A stretch of DNA of 64,000 bases from Albifimbria verrucaria. Taxonomy: Eukaryota; Ascomycota; Sordariomycetes; Hypocreales; Stachybotryaceae. The translations under genes were made by a program, and so were the position numbers. This document shows, piece by piece, positions 45,720 through 60,450 of this stretch (positions are counted from its first letter, which is position 1; each line of letters begins with the position of its first letter). The stretch covers positions 1,550,001 through 1,614,000 of the forward strand of contig JAHREC010000062.1 in NCBI GenBank assembly GCA_020081605.1. The letters are read 5' to 3'. The notes under the pieces were generated by a model. It was not told the origin of the DNA. It searched no databases and worked only from the letters and a program-made list of their open reading frames with translations.

Positions 45720-47286
45720 AATATAAAATAAAATTATATATATTTTTAAAAATTAAATTAAAAATATATTTTAAAAATTAAAATAATTTATTAAATAATA
45801 TAAAATAAAATATATAATAATAAAAATATTTTATAATAAATATAAAATTTTATAAAAAAATTAAATTTATAAATTTTAATTTAATATTAAAAATATAATT
45901 ATTTTAAATATATTATAAAATATTATTATATAATTTTTATATTTTAATTTTATATTAATTAAAAAATAATATTAATAAAATATAATTAAAAATTAATAAT
46001 ATTAAATTATTAAAAATATTAAATATATTATAATATTTTATATATTATATAATAATTAATAAATTTATTATAAATTTTATTAATTATTTTTTAAAAAAAG
46101 TTATTTATAAATATAAAAATAATAAAAAAATTAATATTAAATTTTATTAAATAATAAAAAAGATTTTAAAATATATATTATAAAATATTAAATAAATATT
46201 TTATAATATATATTTAATTTTATTTATAAATTTAAATTAAAAATTTATAAATTATTATAAAATATATATATTAAAAAATTTTATAATATTTAAAAAAATA
46301 TTTTATATTTAAATTATTATTAATTAATTTTATAAATATATATAATTATAGAAAAATATTATATATAATTTATATAAAAAAAATATTTTATAATATTTTT
46401 ATTTATTAATATTAATATTATTAATATATATTATTAATTTTTATATATTTTAAAAAATTATAATTTTTATTAAAATTATTATATATTTATAATATATTTA
46501 ATAAAAATAATATATTTATTATTTATTTTAAATAAATTAATATTTAAATATATATATTAATTATAAAAATAATAAATAATATTTTTATTTTAATTATTTT
46601 ATAAATATAAAATTATAATTAATAATATTATATTTTATTAAATAATTAATTTTTTTAAAAATATATTTTATTATAAAAATTAAAAATAAAAAAATTTTAT
46701 AATTAAATTTAAATTAAAATAAAATTATATTAATTTTAATAATTATTATATAAAATAAATAAATATAAATAAAATAAAATAAATTTAAAAATAATTATAT
46801 ATATATTATAAAACTTTAATTTATAAAATTTTATTATATAAAATTTATAAATTATAAATTAAAAATAATATTTTTATATAATTATATAATATTATAATTT
46901 AAAATATTTATATATATTCTTTTATAATATTTATTTTTATTTTTAATAATTAATTTTTAATTATATATTTTATAAAATTATAATATTATAATAATTAAAA
47001 ATATATTAATAATTAATAAAAAATATATAAATTTTTATTAAAATATATATATATATATATATATTTAATAAATAATTAATAAAATAATTAAATAATAATT
47101 ATTATATTAAAAAATAATAAAATATATAAATTTTTAATTTTTTAATTTTTAATTTTTAATTTTTTAATTTTTAATTTTTAATTTTTAATTTTTTAATTTT
47201 TAATTTTTAATTTTTTAATTTTTAATTTTTAATTTTTTAATTTTTTTATATATTATATAATTTTTATATATTATTTATAAATAAAA
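45720..47286. repeat. Near-pure A/T segment
   Basis: I count five G/C bases in 1,567: G at 46,100, 46,162 and 46,351, and C at 46,814 and 46,919. Runs without any G or C are 45,720-46,099 (380 bases) and 46,352-46,813 (462 bases). It includes AT-dinucleotide and TTTTTAA tracts. No gene is present. Confidence 0.9.
47130..47246. repeat. AATTTTT(T) minisatellite
   Basis: Tandem array of 7- and 8-base units (AATTTTT and AATTTTTT) mixed in no fixed order, about 16 copies, within the near-pure A/T segment. It is not a telomere repeat: no G is present. Confidence 0.85.
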
Positions 47287-48040
47287 GTTTTCTTATATTT
47301 TAAATAAATTATTTTTTTATTATTTTTTTATTATTTTTTAAATTATAATTTTATTTTTATATTATTATATTTCTTAAAAATATTATTATTATTCTTTATT
47401 ATATTATATATATTTATATTATGATATATATAATATTTATATATTATTATTAAAATTAATTAAAAATAATATATATATATATATATATATATTTTAATAA
47501 TAATATTTAAATTTTATATAATATTATAAATATATTATTTATTAAATATAATTAATATTATAATTATAATAATATTTATTTTAAGCTTTTTTAAATAATA
47601 AATTATTTATTATTTAAAGTTATATATATTAAAATTAAAGAATTAAAGCTTAAAAATAAATTTTATATTAATATAGAGAATTAATATACTTAAATAATAT
47701 TAAATTTTATAATAAAGAATTATAATATATAATTAAACTAAAATATTATATTAATATTTAAAAAATAAATAAATAAAGATTTATTTAATAAATAGATAAT
47801 ATATTAAAAGATTATATATAAACTATATTTAATAAGCTTATAAAATAAAAAGAAATAATTTAATATATATTTAATTTATTATATATATTAAAAAAATATT
47901 ATATATATAATAATCAATATTCTTTATAACTTTAATATTTATAATATAGAAAAAATATAAAATATAATAAAAAAATTTATTATTAATTTTTAAAAATAAA
48001 TATTATTATTATTCTAAATATATATTTAGTATTTATAAGA

Positions 48041-48340
48041 AAGAAGAAAAAAAAAGGCAAGAGGCCTCTTAAGGTTATATAGTATATAGGTCTACGCCAG
48101 GCGCTTTATTATTCTACCCTTAGTAACTATTAATAGCTAGTATAATAATTATCGCCCCTATTAATAGCTAGTATAGCTATTATTATAGCTATTATCCCTT
48201 ATTACCTTAGGAAGCCTATTCTATATAGTATTGGAAGGCTATAAACTAATAATCCTGCTTAAGGGCTTACTATAGTTCTATATTAAGGCTATAATAGACC
48301 CTTAAGCGAAGCTATATTTATTAATATTAATATAATATTA
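48041..48340. mobile_element. GC-retaining island, probable transposon remnant
   Basis: This patch keeps blocks such as GGCAAGAGGCCTCTTAAGG, ACGCCAGGCGCTTTATT and ATCGCCCCTATTAATAGC in an otherwise almost GC-free setting. A 17-base word TATTAATAGCTAGTATA occurs twice (near 48,128 and 48,160). The pattern is consistent with a terminal region of a RIP-mutated element. The family is unknown. Confidence 0.4.
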
Positions 48341-48579
48341 TAAATATAATCTTTTTTTAATATAGCTTAAGCTATAAACTATATTTAAAATAAAAATCTT
48401 AGTATAAATATAAACTAAAGCTATATTATAAATAAATTTATTTAAGTTAAGGTTTTTATTTATTATATAATTTATTTTTATAGCTTAAAACTATATATAT
48501 ATTATATATAATAAAATATATTATTTAAAGTATATAATAAATAAATAAATAAATATATATTTTTATAATAAGAAAAGCT

Positions 48580-49860
48580 TTATATAATTATTAAAGAATT
48601 ATAAATATATTATAATAATAAATATTAAATTATTTAATTATTATTTTTTATTTGTTTAAAATTAAAAAATAAATTTATAATTATAATATATAAAAAGCTT
48701 GAAAAGCTTAAATATAAATCTATTATAAATTAAAAGTTTATTAATTTATATTTAAGAATAAATAGATTAATAAATTATTTCCTATTAGAAATATAAATAA
48801 ATATATATATATATAATTTTAGTATTTTTTAAATTATTTAAAGAATATATTATATAATTAAAAGTTATTTTTAAATTATTTTAATTATTAAATTTATAAT
48901 TTTTTAAATAAATTATTTATTAAATATAAATCTATATTATTATTATATTATTAAATTAATAAAATTAAAAATATTAAAATTATTAAAATATTTAAAAATA
49001 TATAATAATATAATAAATTAAATTTATAATTTTATATTAAGATATATATAAAATATTTAATTATTAATAAAAAATATAATTATATATAAAAATAAAAATA
49101 AAATAAATAATTTAAAATTAAAATATTAAATATATATATAATAAATAATTATAAAAAAATATATTATTATATAAAAAAAGTTTTTAATATTTTATAGAAT
49201 AATTTAAGAATATATTTATAAATAAAGTTTATTTATATTAATAATAATAAATAATATTTTATAAAACTTAATATATTAAAAAAATAAATAATTTAATATT
49301 ATTTAGATTTATTATAAAGAAAGTTTTAATAAAATATATTTAATTAAATTATTTATTAATATATATATTAAATATATTAATTTTTAAAATAAAATATTTA
49401 ACTTAATATAAAAAATTATTAATTAATAAAATTTAAAATAATTTATTTAATTTAAATAAAATAAAAAGATTAATTATTATTCTATAAATTAAAATATAAT
49501 ATTATTCTATTTATAGATTATATAATAATTAATTTTATTATTTTATAATTAATAAAATTAATCTTAAATATAACTAAATTATATAATAATTTAATAATAT
49601 TAAATAATCTTTTTTTATAATTTAAGCTTAATATTATATATATATATATATATAGAAAGCTTAATATATTTTTAAGTAAATTATTAAAATTATTTTATAT
49701 TATTATTAATATTATTAAAAGATTATTAATAATATATTAAGATTTTAGATTTAGTAATTTATATAATATTAAAAATAATTATTTTAGTAGAATTTTAAAT
49801 AAAATCTAATAATTTATATAATATTAAAAATAATTATTTTAATATAATTTTAAATATAAT
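48580..49860. repeat. Degraded repeat, copy 1
   Basis: Ordered blocks here recur in the same order and orientation in copy 2 at about 59,360-60,450. Examples are TATTATAATAATAAATATT near 48,609, TTAATATTTTATAGAATAAT near 49,183, TAAATAATC plus a T run plus ATAATTTAAGCTTAATATT near 49,601, and ATTTATATAATATTAAAAAT near 49,757. Divergence is heavy and mostly C/T and G/A, as expected of RIP. No protein can be read. Confidence 0.6.
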
Positions 49861-52800
49861 TTAAGACTAAATATAATATAAATATTAAATATATATAAGT
49901 TCTTTAGTAAATAAAAAAAATTAATATAAATATAAAATAAAGATTTTATTATATAATATAGATTAATATATATTATTAAGAATTTCTTTTTATTATATTA
50001 TAAAAAATAATATAAAATAATTATATATATTAAAATCTTTAATAAATATTATAATACTTATAATATATAATAAATAATATTTGAATAATAAGTATATCAA
50101 ATAAATATTAGTTAAATATTTTTTATTAAAATAAATTTAAATATTAAATTATATATTAAATATTATAACTATTTTATAATAAATAAAGCTATTAATAAAA
50201 GTTTAAAGATATTAAATTAATTAAATTAGTTTTTAATTTATTTATTTTATAATTTATTTATTTTTAAATTATCTATCTTATAAATTATTTATTTTTTTAA
50301 TTTATATATTTTTAATTTATTTATTTTTTAATTTATTTATTCTTTGATTTATTTTTAATATAATTAATTAATTATATAATTAATCTTTTATTAATATTCT
50401 TATTTAATAATATTATTTAATAAATAAAATATAATATATATAATATAGTAGTTATAATTATTAAAAAATATATTTAAAAGATACTAAGCTGTAATTCTAA
50501 AATATAATATATATAATATAATAAATTAAATAAAAATATAATTTAAATTTTAAATAATAATTAATTTAGAAGTTTAAAGATTATTATTTTTAATTGAAAA
50601 TAAAACTAAATTAAAGATTTATAATAAAAGATTATTAGATTATTATAAATTTAATGTATATTTATAATAATATAGTATTTTATTAAGAATAAATAAATAT
50701 TAAGTATTAATGTTATTAATTATATAAATAGCTTTAAATAATATATATATTCTTATAATAAATATATTATTACTTAAAATACTATATATATTTAAGTTAA
50801 ATATATTATTTTTCTTATTATATAATAAAATTAATAATCTATTATAAATACTAAAATATGTATAATTTTTTATAAAATATATTAAAAAGAAGCTTAATTA
50901 AATATAGTTTTTAATATAATAAAATATAAATATCTTTTTAATATATTATTTAAAATAGTAAATTTTAAAATTAAGAGTATAATATATTTATAATTATATT
51001 ATAAATAGTTAATTCTAGGATAATTTATAAAATATAAGATATAAAGATTCAAATTATTAATAATTCTTAAGAAAATAAATATAGATATATACTAGTTAAA
51101 TTTATTAAATAAATATAAAATTAACTTTATAATATTAATTATGTAGCTTAATAAGATATTAATTATAAAGATTTAATTTATATAATTATTAATAATTAAA
51201 TATTATACTTTTAGTATATATAAAAGATAATAACAATAAATAAAAATTCTATAAAATTAAAAGGTTTGTAATTAAATATATACTTTATAATAAACCTTAG
51301 TATTGAATATAATAATTATGATATATATAAAATAATAATAAATAATATAATATAGATTTATTAATAATTAATATATCGGATTCAATAAATAATTTTAAAA
51401 TTTATATATTATATAAACATATTAAAGTTCAATTATTACATAATAGATTAAATAACCTTTATAAGAGAGAGAATAATATATTTATTAAATATATAAAATA
51501 TTATTATTCTAAATAAACAAAATTAAAAATTAAAATACTATATAATTATTAGACTAAATAAATATTATATTATAAATAAATATACTTAATATATAAAATA
51601 GATTAATAAATAGATTTAATAATATTTATTAATATAATATATAAATAAAAATAAGCTTAGTAAGTTAAAAATAATATTAATTATTAATTTATTAATATAG
51701 CTTCTTAGGATTAAACTTACTTTAAAATATAAGAATCTTATAATTAAGAAAGGCTGAGAAATATATATAATATTAATAATTAATATATATACATAACTAT
51801 ATATATAATTATTTAATATTGAAAATTATATTAAAAATATATAAATTTATTTAATATAAATATTATAAAAATTCAAATAATTAAATTTATCTATAAAATT
51901 AAATAAAATAATAATAAAAATATATATACCTTAATAAGCTATATTATATTATAAATACTATTTAAGATTAATCTTTATTTATAAATAGTATTATCTTATA
52001 GTAAATATTAATAAAAGAATATAATCTTAATCTTTTAGCTTAATATAAAAATATATTATATAAGATTAATATTAATAAAGTTTATATAATTACCTAGAAA
52101 AAGTTAAAATAAAGATATCCTAAAATATTCTTAAAATAATTATTTTAACTACCTATAGAGATACAATGATAAATAATATATAATTATTAATAATCTTTAT
52201 TATATACTTATTAATAATTATTATAAATATTATAATTATTTACTTAAATATATTAATATATATATTTATAAATAATAATATAATAATAAGCTATAGCCTA
52301 ATTATAATTAATATAAGATTAATAATACTTAATTATTTTATTATTATTAATAATTATTTTAAGTATATTTACATTAAATATTATATAAAGATTAAATTTA
52401 TTAAATCTATTAAATATATATAATCAAAATAAAAATATAAAAATATAAAAAGGAATACTTTTAATTTAGAATTTGCTTTTTAATATAATATAATATAAAA
52501 AATAATAACTATATATATAAGTTTAAATACTTAATTAAACTATAAAGGTATATTTTTATATTTAATATAGGAAGCTAAACCTAGATTTTATATTTTCTTA
52601 TAGCCTCCTGAAATAAGACAATTAGGATAATAATAAATATTATTAAATAAATAATATAAAATATATTTTAAGTATACTTTATAGATAATAAATATCATAT
52701 AAATCTATATTATTATAGGTATTCTAAGCTAATTAATAATATTAATATTAAAAATTCATATTAAATATTTATATTATATTAATATTAATAGATATTTTTA

Positions 52801-53290
52801 AAATAATAATGAAAAATAAATAATAATTGTTATTATTTAATAGCTTGGAATTATATAATTATAATATAATATATATTAATTAAAAGAAATTAATCTAAAA
52901 TTATATTAATTAATTAAACTATATTTAATAAATATTAAAAGGATTGGATTTATATATTAAAAGTATTTTAATTCTTTTTATAAATTGGCTTATTAATTAT
53001 TATAGATAATAATAGTATATATAAAAATATTATTAAAATAAGGGATTCATAATTAATAAGAATCCTAATCCTAAAGCTTATTATAAATCTTATTATTAAT
53101 AATATATAGTTATATAATTAAAAATATTAATTAGCTAAAAATAATAAAAATTAATACTAAGCTTAAATTATATAAGCTAATTTATAATAATAATCTTTTA
53201 AGCCTAGATTATATTAACTAATTAAATATTATAAATAATATTATATTATTTTAAAAATAGATTATTAAATATTTAAAATTTTATTATATG

Positions 53291-53475
53291 AATATTATAA
53301 GTAAACTAATCTATATATATAGAATAGAATATAATTTTAGATTATTATTAGCCTATAATAATATTAACTTTAAATCTAGAATAAGAATAAGATTTAGGAA
53401 CTTAATATTTTAAAGCTAATTATAATAAAAATGATATTCTATTCTATATATATAGATTAGTTTATTTATAATATT
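53291..53475. repeat. Large inverted repeat (foldback)
   Basis: Arms of 42 bases at 53,291-53,332 and 53,434-53,475 are reverse complements with one mismatch (C in one arm reads T in the other). Weaker complementarity continues outward by about 10-12 bases and inward through much of the 101-base middle, so most of about 210 bases could fold back. It may be a MITE-like element or the junction of two inverted copies. Confidence 0.8.
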
Positions 53476-53756
53476 AGTATAATAAAAGCTAATTAATATT
53501 AAGTATAAAATATAAGAATATATAAAAGTATTAATAAAAGTATTAAAAACTATAATTATAAAGCTTAAAGCTAGGAATAAAGTTATTATAATAATATATA
53601 ATAATATTAATATAATACTCTAAGATATTAATATATATAAACTATGAAAAACAAATACAAATATATCTATTAAATATAATATAAATAAATAAAATAAATA
53701 AAAATAAAAATATTAAAATAATAAAGAATAATAATAAAGAATAATAAATAATTTTA

Positions 53757-53930
53757 TTACTTTATTATATACCCTAAGGATAGGATTTTTCTTCCTTATA
53801 GGGGTAATTAATATATATATTATTAGGGATATATATATAAAGACGACTACAGGTATAAATATAATAAAGATAACTTGAATCTTATATATTCAAACCGATA
53901 TATCCAGATCTATATAGTAATTATAATATA
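53757..53930. mobile_element. GC-retaining island, possible LTR piece
   Basis: Contains CCCTAAGGATAGGATTTTTC, TATAAAGACGACTACAGG, CTTGAATCTTATATATTCAA and ACCGATATATCCAGATC. A TATA-like word followed by a short GC-bearing stretch resembles the promoter/R region of an LTR. This is inference from layout only. Confidence 0.3.
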
Positions 53931-54747
53931 TATAATATTCTTCTTATTATATCTAATAGATAAAATATATATTTAAATATTTTTCTATTATATAAATTTA
54001 TTTAATAGAATTTATATATATTTCTTTTAATTTATTATATATTTATTTATATAAATATAATTTTATAATTTTATTACATATTATAATATTATATTATTAA
54101 AGTTAATATTATTAATATTATTATTTATTATATACTTTAAGTAATATATTTTATTATATATAGTATATTTATAGTCTTATACTATGAAAGAATATTATAT
54201 TATAAATAAAGACCTTAGTATAAATTAATTTATCTATAATATAGCTCTAATCTTTAATTATAATAAAAACTTTATTCTAAATGTAATTTATAGCTTGAAC
54301 CATATTAATAAAAAGCAATATCTAGAATATTATATTAATATTAATAAATATAATATTATTTAAAGGTTTATTATAGCTTTATTATAGTATTATAATAAGC
54401 TATTAAATAATATTATTAATATATAGCCTTTTAATAATATATAAAATAAGCTTTTAAGATATAAAAGATAATAAATATAATAATAGTTATTATATCAATT
54501 ATTAATAGCCTTTAAAGATAGAATAATAGAATACATAATATAGTATTATATATTATATAACATTAAGAGGCTTTATAGTTTTTCAATTTTTTATAATCTT
54601 ATTATTCAATATATAATTTTTTTATCTTTAAATATATATTATAAATAAAATAATCCTAAAATATTTTTATTTTTATATTTAAGCTATTAAGTAATATATA
54701 CAATATTTTTGAATTTATATTTATATATAAGGAAATTTCGTTTTATA

Positions 54748-55002
<255 letters not shown>

Positions 55003-55354
55003 TATTTATATTATTATTTATTTTTATTATTAATATTCCTTAAAAAAATACTGTATTTATATTTTTATTTTAAATATATTTTTTTATTCTTAAAAAGCTA
55101 TGAAGAATAAAAAACTAAAGCTTTTAAGGATATATTAATACTCTTGATAGGAATAAAGTAGGATTAGCCTATATTCTATGTTATATATTTTATATATAAA
55201 GCCTAAAGTATAAAGCCTTATAAATTTGTATTATAGTTACTTATATTACATTATTTTTAATATAGTCTTATTTTATTTATTAATTTATAATAGTTTGAAT
55301 TATTATTAATTATTTAATTTATATTTATATATATAAAATCTATATTCTAATAAG

Positions 55355-55460
55355 TTCTAGGGAGGGGGCGATTTGTTATATATAAAGCGATTCTAATACT
55401 AACCTATATTACTAGCTCCCGGCCGCTACCCACGATACTATAGCGGCTCTATTAAAATTA
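55355..55460. mobile_element. GC-retaining island resembling a polypurine tract and LTR start
   Basis: The sequence CTAGGGAGGGGGCGATT is followed directly by TGTTATATATAAAGCG, then CTCCCGGCCGCTACCCACG and CTATAGCGGCTC. A purine tract next to TGTT is the usual layout at the 3' end of an LTR retrotransposon just before its 3' LTR. No matching 5' LTR was found by eye. Confidence 0.4.
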
Positions 55461-57316
55461 GTATTATTTTAATTTATTGATTTTATATATTAAGTTTTTA
55501 TATTAATATAAACTTTATTTTTAAGTTTTTTTAAGTATAGTATATATAAGTATTAATAATAAGTAATTTAATATATAAGAAAGATGAAAAATAATTATTT
55601 TATATGAATTTTGATTTTTTAGCGTTAATATATATAATTAATTAATATACTTTTTGATTTATTAGAATATATATATATATATATATATATTAAATTAAAC
55701 TTATAAATATATTATTATTAAAAACTCTATTTAATATACTATAATAATATTAATATAATCTTATATAATTAATTAAGAATTTATAATATTATAATTAAGT
55801 TTCTATTTATTTTTAATTTTATAATTTTTTAAGTATAATAAATTATTTTCATAATTAATTATAATGATTTGTAATAATCTATTATTTATTAATAAACTCA
55901 TAGTATTTAAAAGATTTTTTATTATAATAAATAAAATATCTTTAAATAATTTCAAATTTATAATTGAAGTTTTATAAATTTAATTGAAAAGAAATAGTAT
56001 AAGATTAACTTTAATTGATTTTTATTGAATTTATAATATATTATTAGTATATATGTTTATTAATATTTTAAGGTTTTAATACTAATATATAATTATTATA
56101 TTTTATTAAAAACTAAGAATTATATTACATAAATATATTTATTTAATATTATATATAATTTATACATTATATTTATTTAGTATTTTTATTTTAATAAAGG
56201 CTTAATATAATTTGTTATAATATATATATTATAATCATAAATCTTTTAAATATTATAGTTTATTTAAAATAATTTTTAATTAGATATAAGTAAATACTTA
56301 TAATTATATTATTTTATTATTTAAAAGTTAACATTTAATATTTATTATATTTATTTTTTAGTGTTTTTAAAATTTTTAAAATTTTTAAATTAATATTTTA
56401 TTTTTATTCTGAATAATATATAGAATTATAATAAAAATCTAAATATTTTTACTAAAACTGATTTTTATATATAACTTTCTTATTAATTTAATCTTTATTA
56501 TAATATGCTTATAATAATTTTAATTTATTTTATTATATATTCAATCTTTTATAATTTTATTATACTTAATTATAAATATAAGTTATAAAATATAAATTAT
56601 ATATTATAATTACTTATATATATAAATTATTAATTATATTTAATTTATATTAAACCTGAATATTAAATTTATTTAAATATAAATTTATATTAAAATATAT
56701 ATTTGATTTTTAAATCTATATATATATATATATTAATTATATTATAAATATTATAAACTCCTAAATAAGATTATTCTATTTACTAATATAGATTATAGAG
56801 TATATTATTACTATTATATTTATTATATTTATTATATATTTATATTAAAAGTTATTATTAATTTCTTAATTTATAATTACATTTATAAACTTTTTTATAA
56901 TTATATACTTTATTTTTAATTAATCAATTATAATATTATTTTATATTTTTATTTTTTAAAAAGTAAATTATATTTTTATAAATATTTCTATAATAACATA
57001 TAATTATAATATTTCTAATAATAAGTGAAAATTACTTATAGTATAAGTAAGAAAATTATATAAATTAAATAATAATTTTATTCCTTTCTTAAATATATAT
57101 TTTTAAAATTTTATAACTCTTTACTTATTTAACTTTATAAATTTAACTAATACTCTTTTTAAATTACTATTTCCTTTATTCAGCTTTTAATATTATTAAT
57201 ACTATTATTAAGATTGTATATTATATTTTATAATTATTAATTTATTATTTTAGATTTTTAATTAATTAACTATAATTATTTATAGTATAATCTTTATTTA
57301 TATAAATATTTTATAA

Positions 57317-57360
57317 TTTAAGTTTATTATAAATATAAATATAAATATAATAAACTTAAA
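57317..57360. repeat. Short perfect hairpin
   Basis: The 14-base word TTTAAGTTTATTAT at 57,317-57,330 and its exact reverse complement at 57,347-57,360 flank a 16-base A/T loop. In such AT-rich DNA, short palindromes are common. Confidence 0.6.
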
Positions 57361-59194
57361 ATAAATTATACTATCTTATAAAATAAAATATATAATATTA
57401 ATAATTCTTTTAAATTTATTATAGATAAGTTGTATTTAATATATTATAGGGTATTATACTATATAATCATAATATAAACATTACCCTTAAATTAATAATT
57501 TATCAACCTTATATAATAAGGTTTAATAAATTCAAATTTTATAATATTTTAGTATTATTCTTTTTATTTAATTATTCTAAATTTTATAATATATTATAAT
57601 AAGATTAACTCTATACCCAGTATAGATAAATCAATACTTACTATTTTTATAGCAAAATATAGCTAAGCTTTGATCTATATTTAATATAAAATTTAAATAG
57701 AGGATCCTAGTATAATAACTTATTAATCTTATTTATCTACCTCTAGGAAATTATTCAGCTTTATTATTAAATTTTATATATATTAATATTATCTGCTTAT
57801 ATTAACTTATTATTATTTATAGGCTTAGGTTTTAGCTTATATTACAATTATTTTATAATTAATTTTTTTAATAGTAATTTAATTAATATTTAATATTCCC
57901 TTTTATCTTTATTCTTTTTATTATTATTAATTTAATTATTTAATATAAAAAGGTTTAAATTAATTACATAAAACTATTTATCATATCTTTATTAATAATA
58001 AATCTAGGAAATTAATAAGTATAAAGTTAATTATAATATTAATATTATTACAATTATTTATAATAATTATTATATATTAATATACCTATAGTATCTTTAT
58101 ATTTATTATATATATATTGAATTATGAAATGTATTATAATTTATTTTAATAAAGATTATTTTTATTATAAGTAATATAATAAATATATATAATATTAATA
58201 ATATAAAAATTATATTTTATTCTATTTTAAATTATTTATAAGCTTTTATATATTTAAATATAATTAATTTATACCGTAAGTTACTCTTTTATACTCTACT
58301 TAAAATAATATTATCCTTTAAATAACCTTTTCCTTTAATTATTATTAATTAAAAATAATCTAGGATTATAGCTTTATTTTTTTTTATATATTTAATTTTG
58401 ATATTAATAATAATCTATACTTAATAATAATATACATCTTTTTATTTATAAAAACAATAAAAGAATAATAATAAAAAAGCTATAAATAATTAAAATTCTA
58501 TAAAGTTTAAGTTCTTAGTATTCTTAAGTATTAATATTATTATTAAGATTTTTTGATAATTATTTAAGTTTATTCTATATTAACTTAAGATTAATAAAAG
58601 GATTTTTATTAAATATTTATATAAATAATATTTAATAAAATAATTAATATTATATTACTTTTAATAATATTCTTTAGCTTAGTAACTATATTCTATTTTT
58701 AAAAAATAATAATAAGTTTTTGAAAGGAATATTAAGATTATTTATATTAATAATAATATAGTTTTAATTATTATATAAAAGATTTTAATAATAAAATCAA
58801 TTAAATTAATAAACTAATATAATAAATAACTAGTTTTTTTACAGCTAAATCTAGACCTTAAGTATTATTTATTAAGATTATATATCAATATAAGTTATTT
58901 TAAAAATAAAGCGTTTAATAAATAAGATATAATATATTTATTTATATATATAGAATACCCCATTAATATGTATACTAGGGTTAATTAATGAGTTTCATAG
59001 TTTATTACTTAGTTGTATAAATAATTAAAATAAGTATAGATTAATAAATAATATAAAAATATTAAAATTTATATAATTATTCTTAATTATTATATAAATC
59101 TAAATAAATTAGTTTAAAGATATAAAGTTTGAGTAACTTTTATTAGATTAATATCTATAGGCCCCTTTTAAATATAGCCCCTATAGTATATACT

Positions 59195-59200
<6 letters not shown>

Positions 59201-59232
<32 letters not shown>
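59201..59232. repeat. (AT)n tract
   Basis: Uninterrupted AT dinucleotides of about 32 bases, just right of a small island that keeps GGCCCC and AGCCCCTATAG (about 59,159-59,185). Confidence 0.9.
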
Positions 59233-59238
<6 letters not shown>

Positions 59239-59359
59239 TATATTATATAATTTTAATATTTATAATTTAAGGAAAAATATAAAAAAATCAAAAGCCTTAT
59301 TATTAATTTAAAAAACTTAAAAAATATTATTACTTTAAATATATACTTAGTATTTAAAT

Positions 59360-60450
59360 AAAAGTATTTTATATAATAATTAAAAGATTATAAATATATT
59401 ATAATAATAAATATTTAAATTCTTTTTATAAATTCTTTATTTATTTAAGATTTAAGAAAATATTTATAGTATAATATATAAAGATTTTATATATTTAAAT
59501 ATAATATTCATAAATTAAAAGATTTATTCATTTATATTTATAAATAAATATATTATTATTAAATCATTAACTTAATAATATTAATATATTTTTAAAAAAC
59601 AAAAATAAATATATTTAATAATACTAAAATATTAAAAAAAAAAAGAAAATTATAATAAATTAATTTTTAATTTTATATTAATATTTATATTAATATATAT
59701 ACTAAAGATTTAATTACTAATTTATAAAATTATTTTTGAAAATAAAAACTAAAGTAAATAATTTAGAATTTATATATTAAATATATATATATAGTAAATA
59801 ACTATATAAAATATATTATTATTTAAAAGGAACCACTCTTAATATTTTATAAAATAATTTAAAAGTTATTTATAATTTAAATATATTTATATTTATAATA
59901 TTAAATAGTTTTTTATAAAAATTAATATATAAAAAAATAAAAACTTTAGTATTATTCTATTTTAATATATAAAGTATTTTGATAAAATCTATTAAATTAA
60001 ATTATAAAAGAAAGTATATATTAAATATATTAAATTTAGAGATATAATATTTAATTTAGTAAGAAAAATATTAATTAATAAACTTAGAATTCTTTCTATT
60101 TAATATAAATTATAAAGAACACCTATTGTTGTTCTAAAATTTAGATATAATGTTATTATATATATATTTTATATAATAAATAAATTTAACATTAGATATA
60201 AAAAATTATATTAATAATTAATAATAATAAATAATCTTTTTTATAATTTACGTTTAATATTATATATATATATATATAAAGAAGCTTAATATATTCTTAT
60301 ATATATTATAAAAACTATTTTATATTAATAGTATGATTATGAAATAACTAATAATAATATAATAAGTAAAATTTTAAAATTCTTGAATTATATAATTTAT
60401 ATAATATTAAAAATAATTATCTTAAAGAATCTCTTAAAATAATTTAAGAG
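59360..60450. repeat. Degraded repeat, copy 2
   Basis: Second copy of the repeat at 48,580-49,860, same orientation, offset about 10.6-10.8 kb. Matching landmarks are TATTATAATAATAAATATT near 59,397, TTAATATTTTATAAAATAAT near 59,840, TAAATAATC with a T run near 60,230, and ATTTATATAATATTAAAAAT near 60,396. Confidence 0.6.

Noticed and set aside
47130..47246. Possible degenerate telomere repeat
   Set aside because: Units are A/T only and vary between 7 and 8 bases, with no TTAGGG-like word; RIP would not turn TTAGGG into this.
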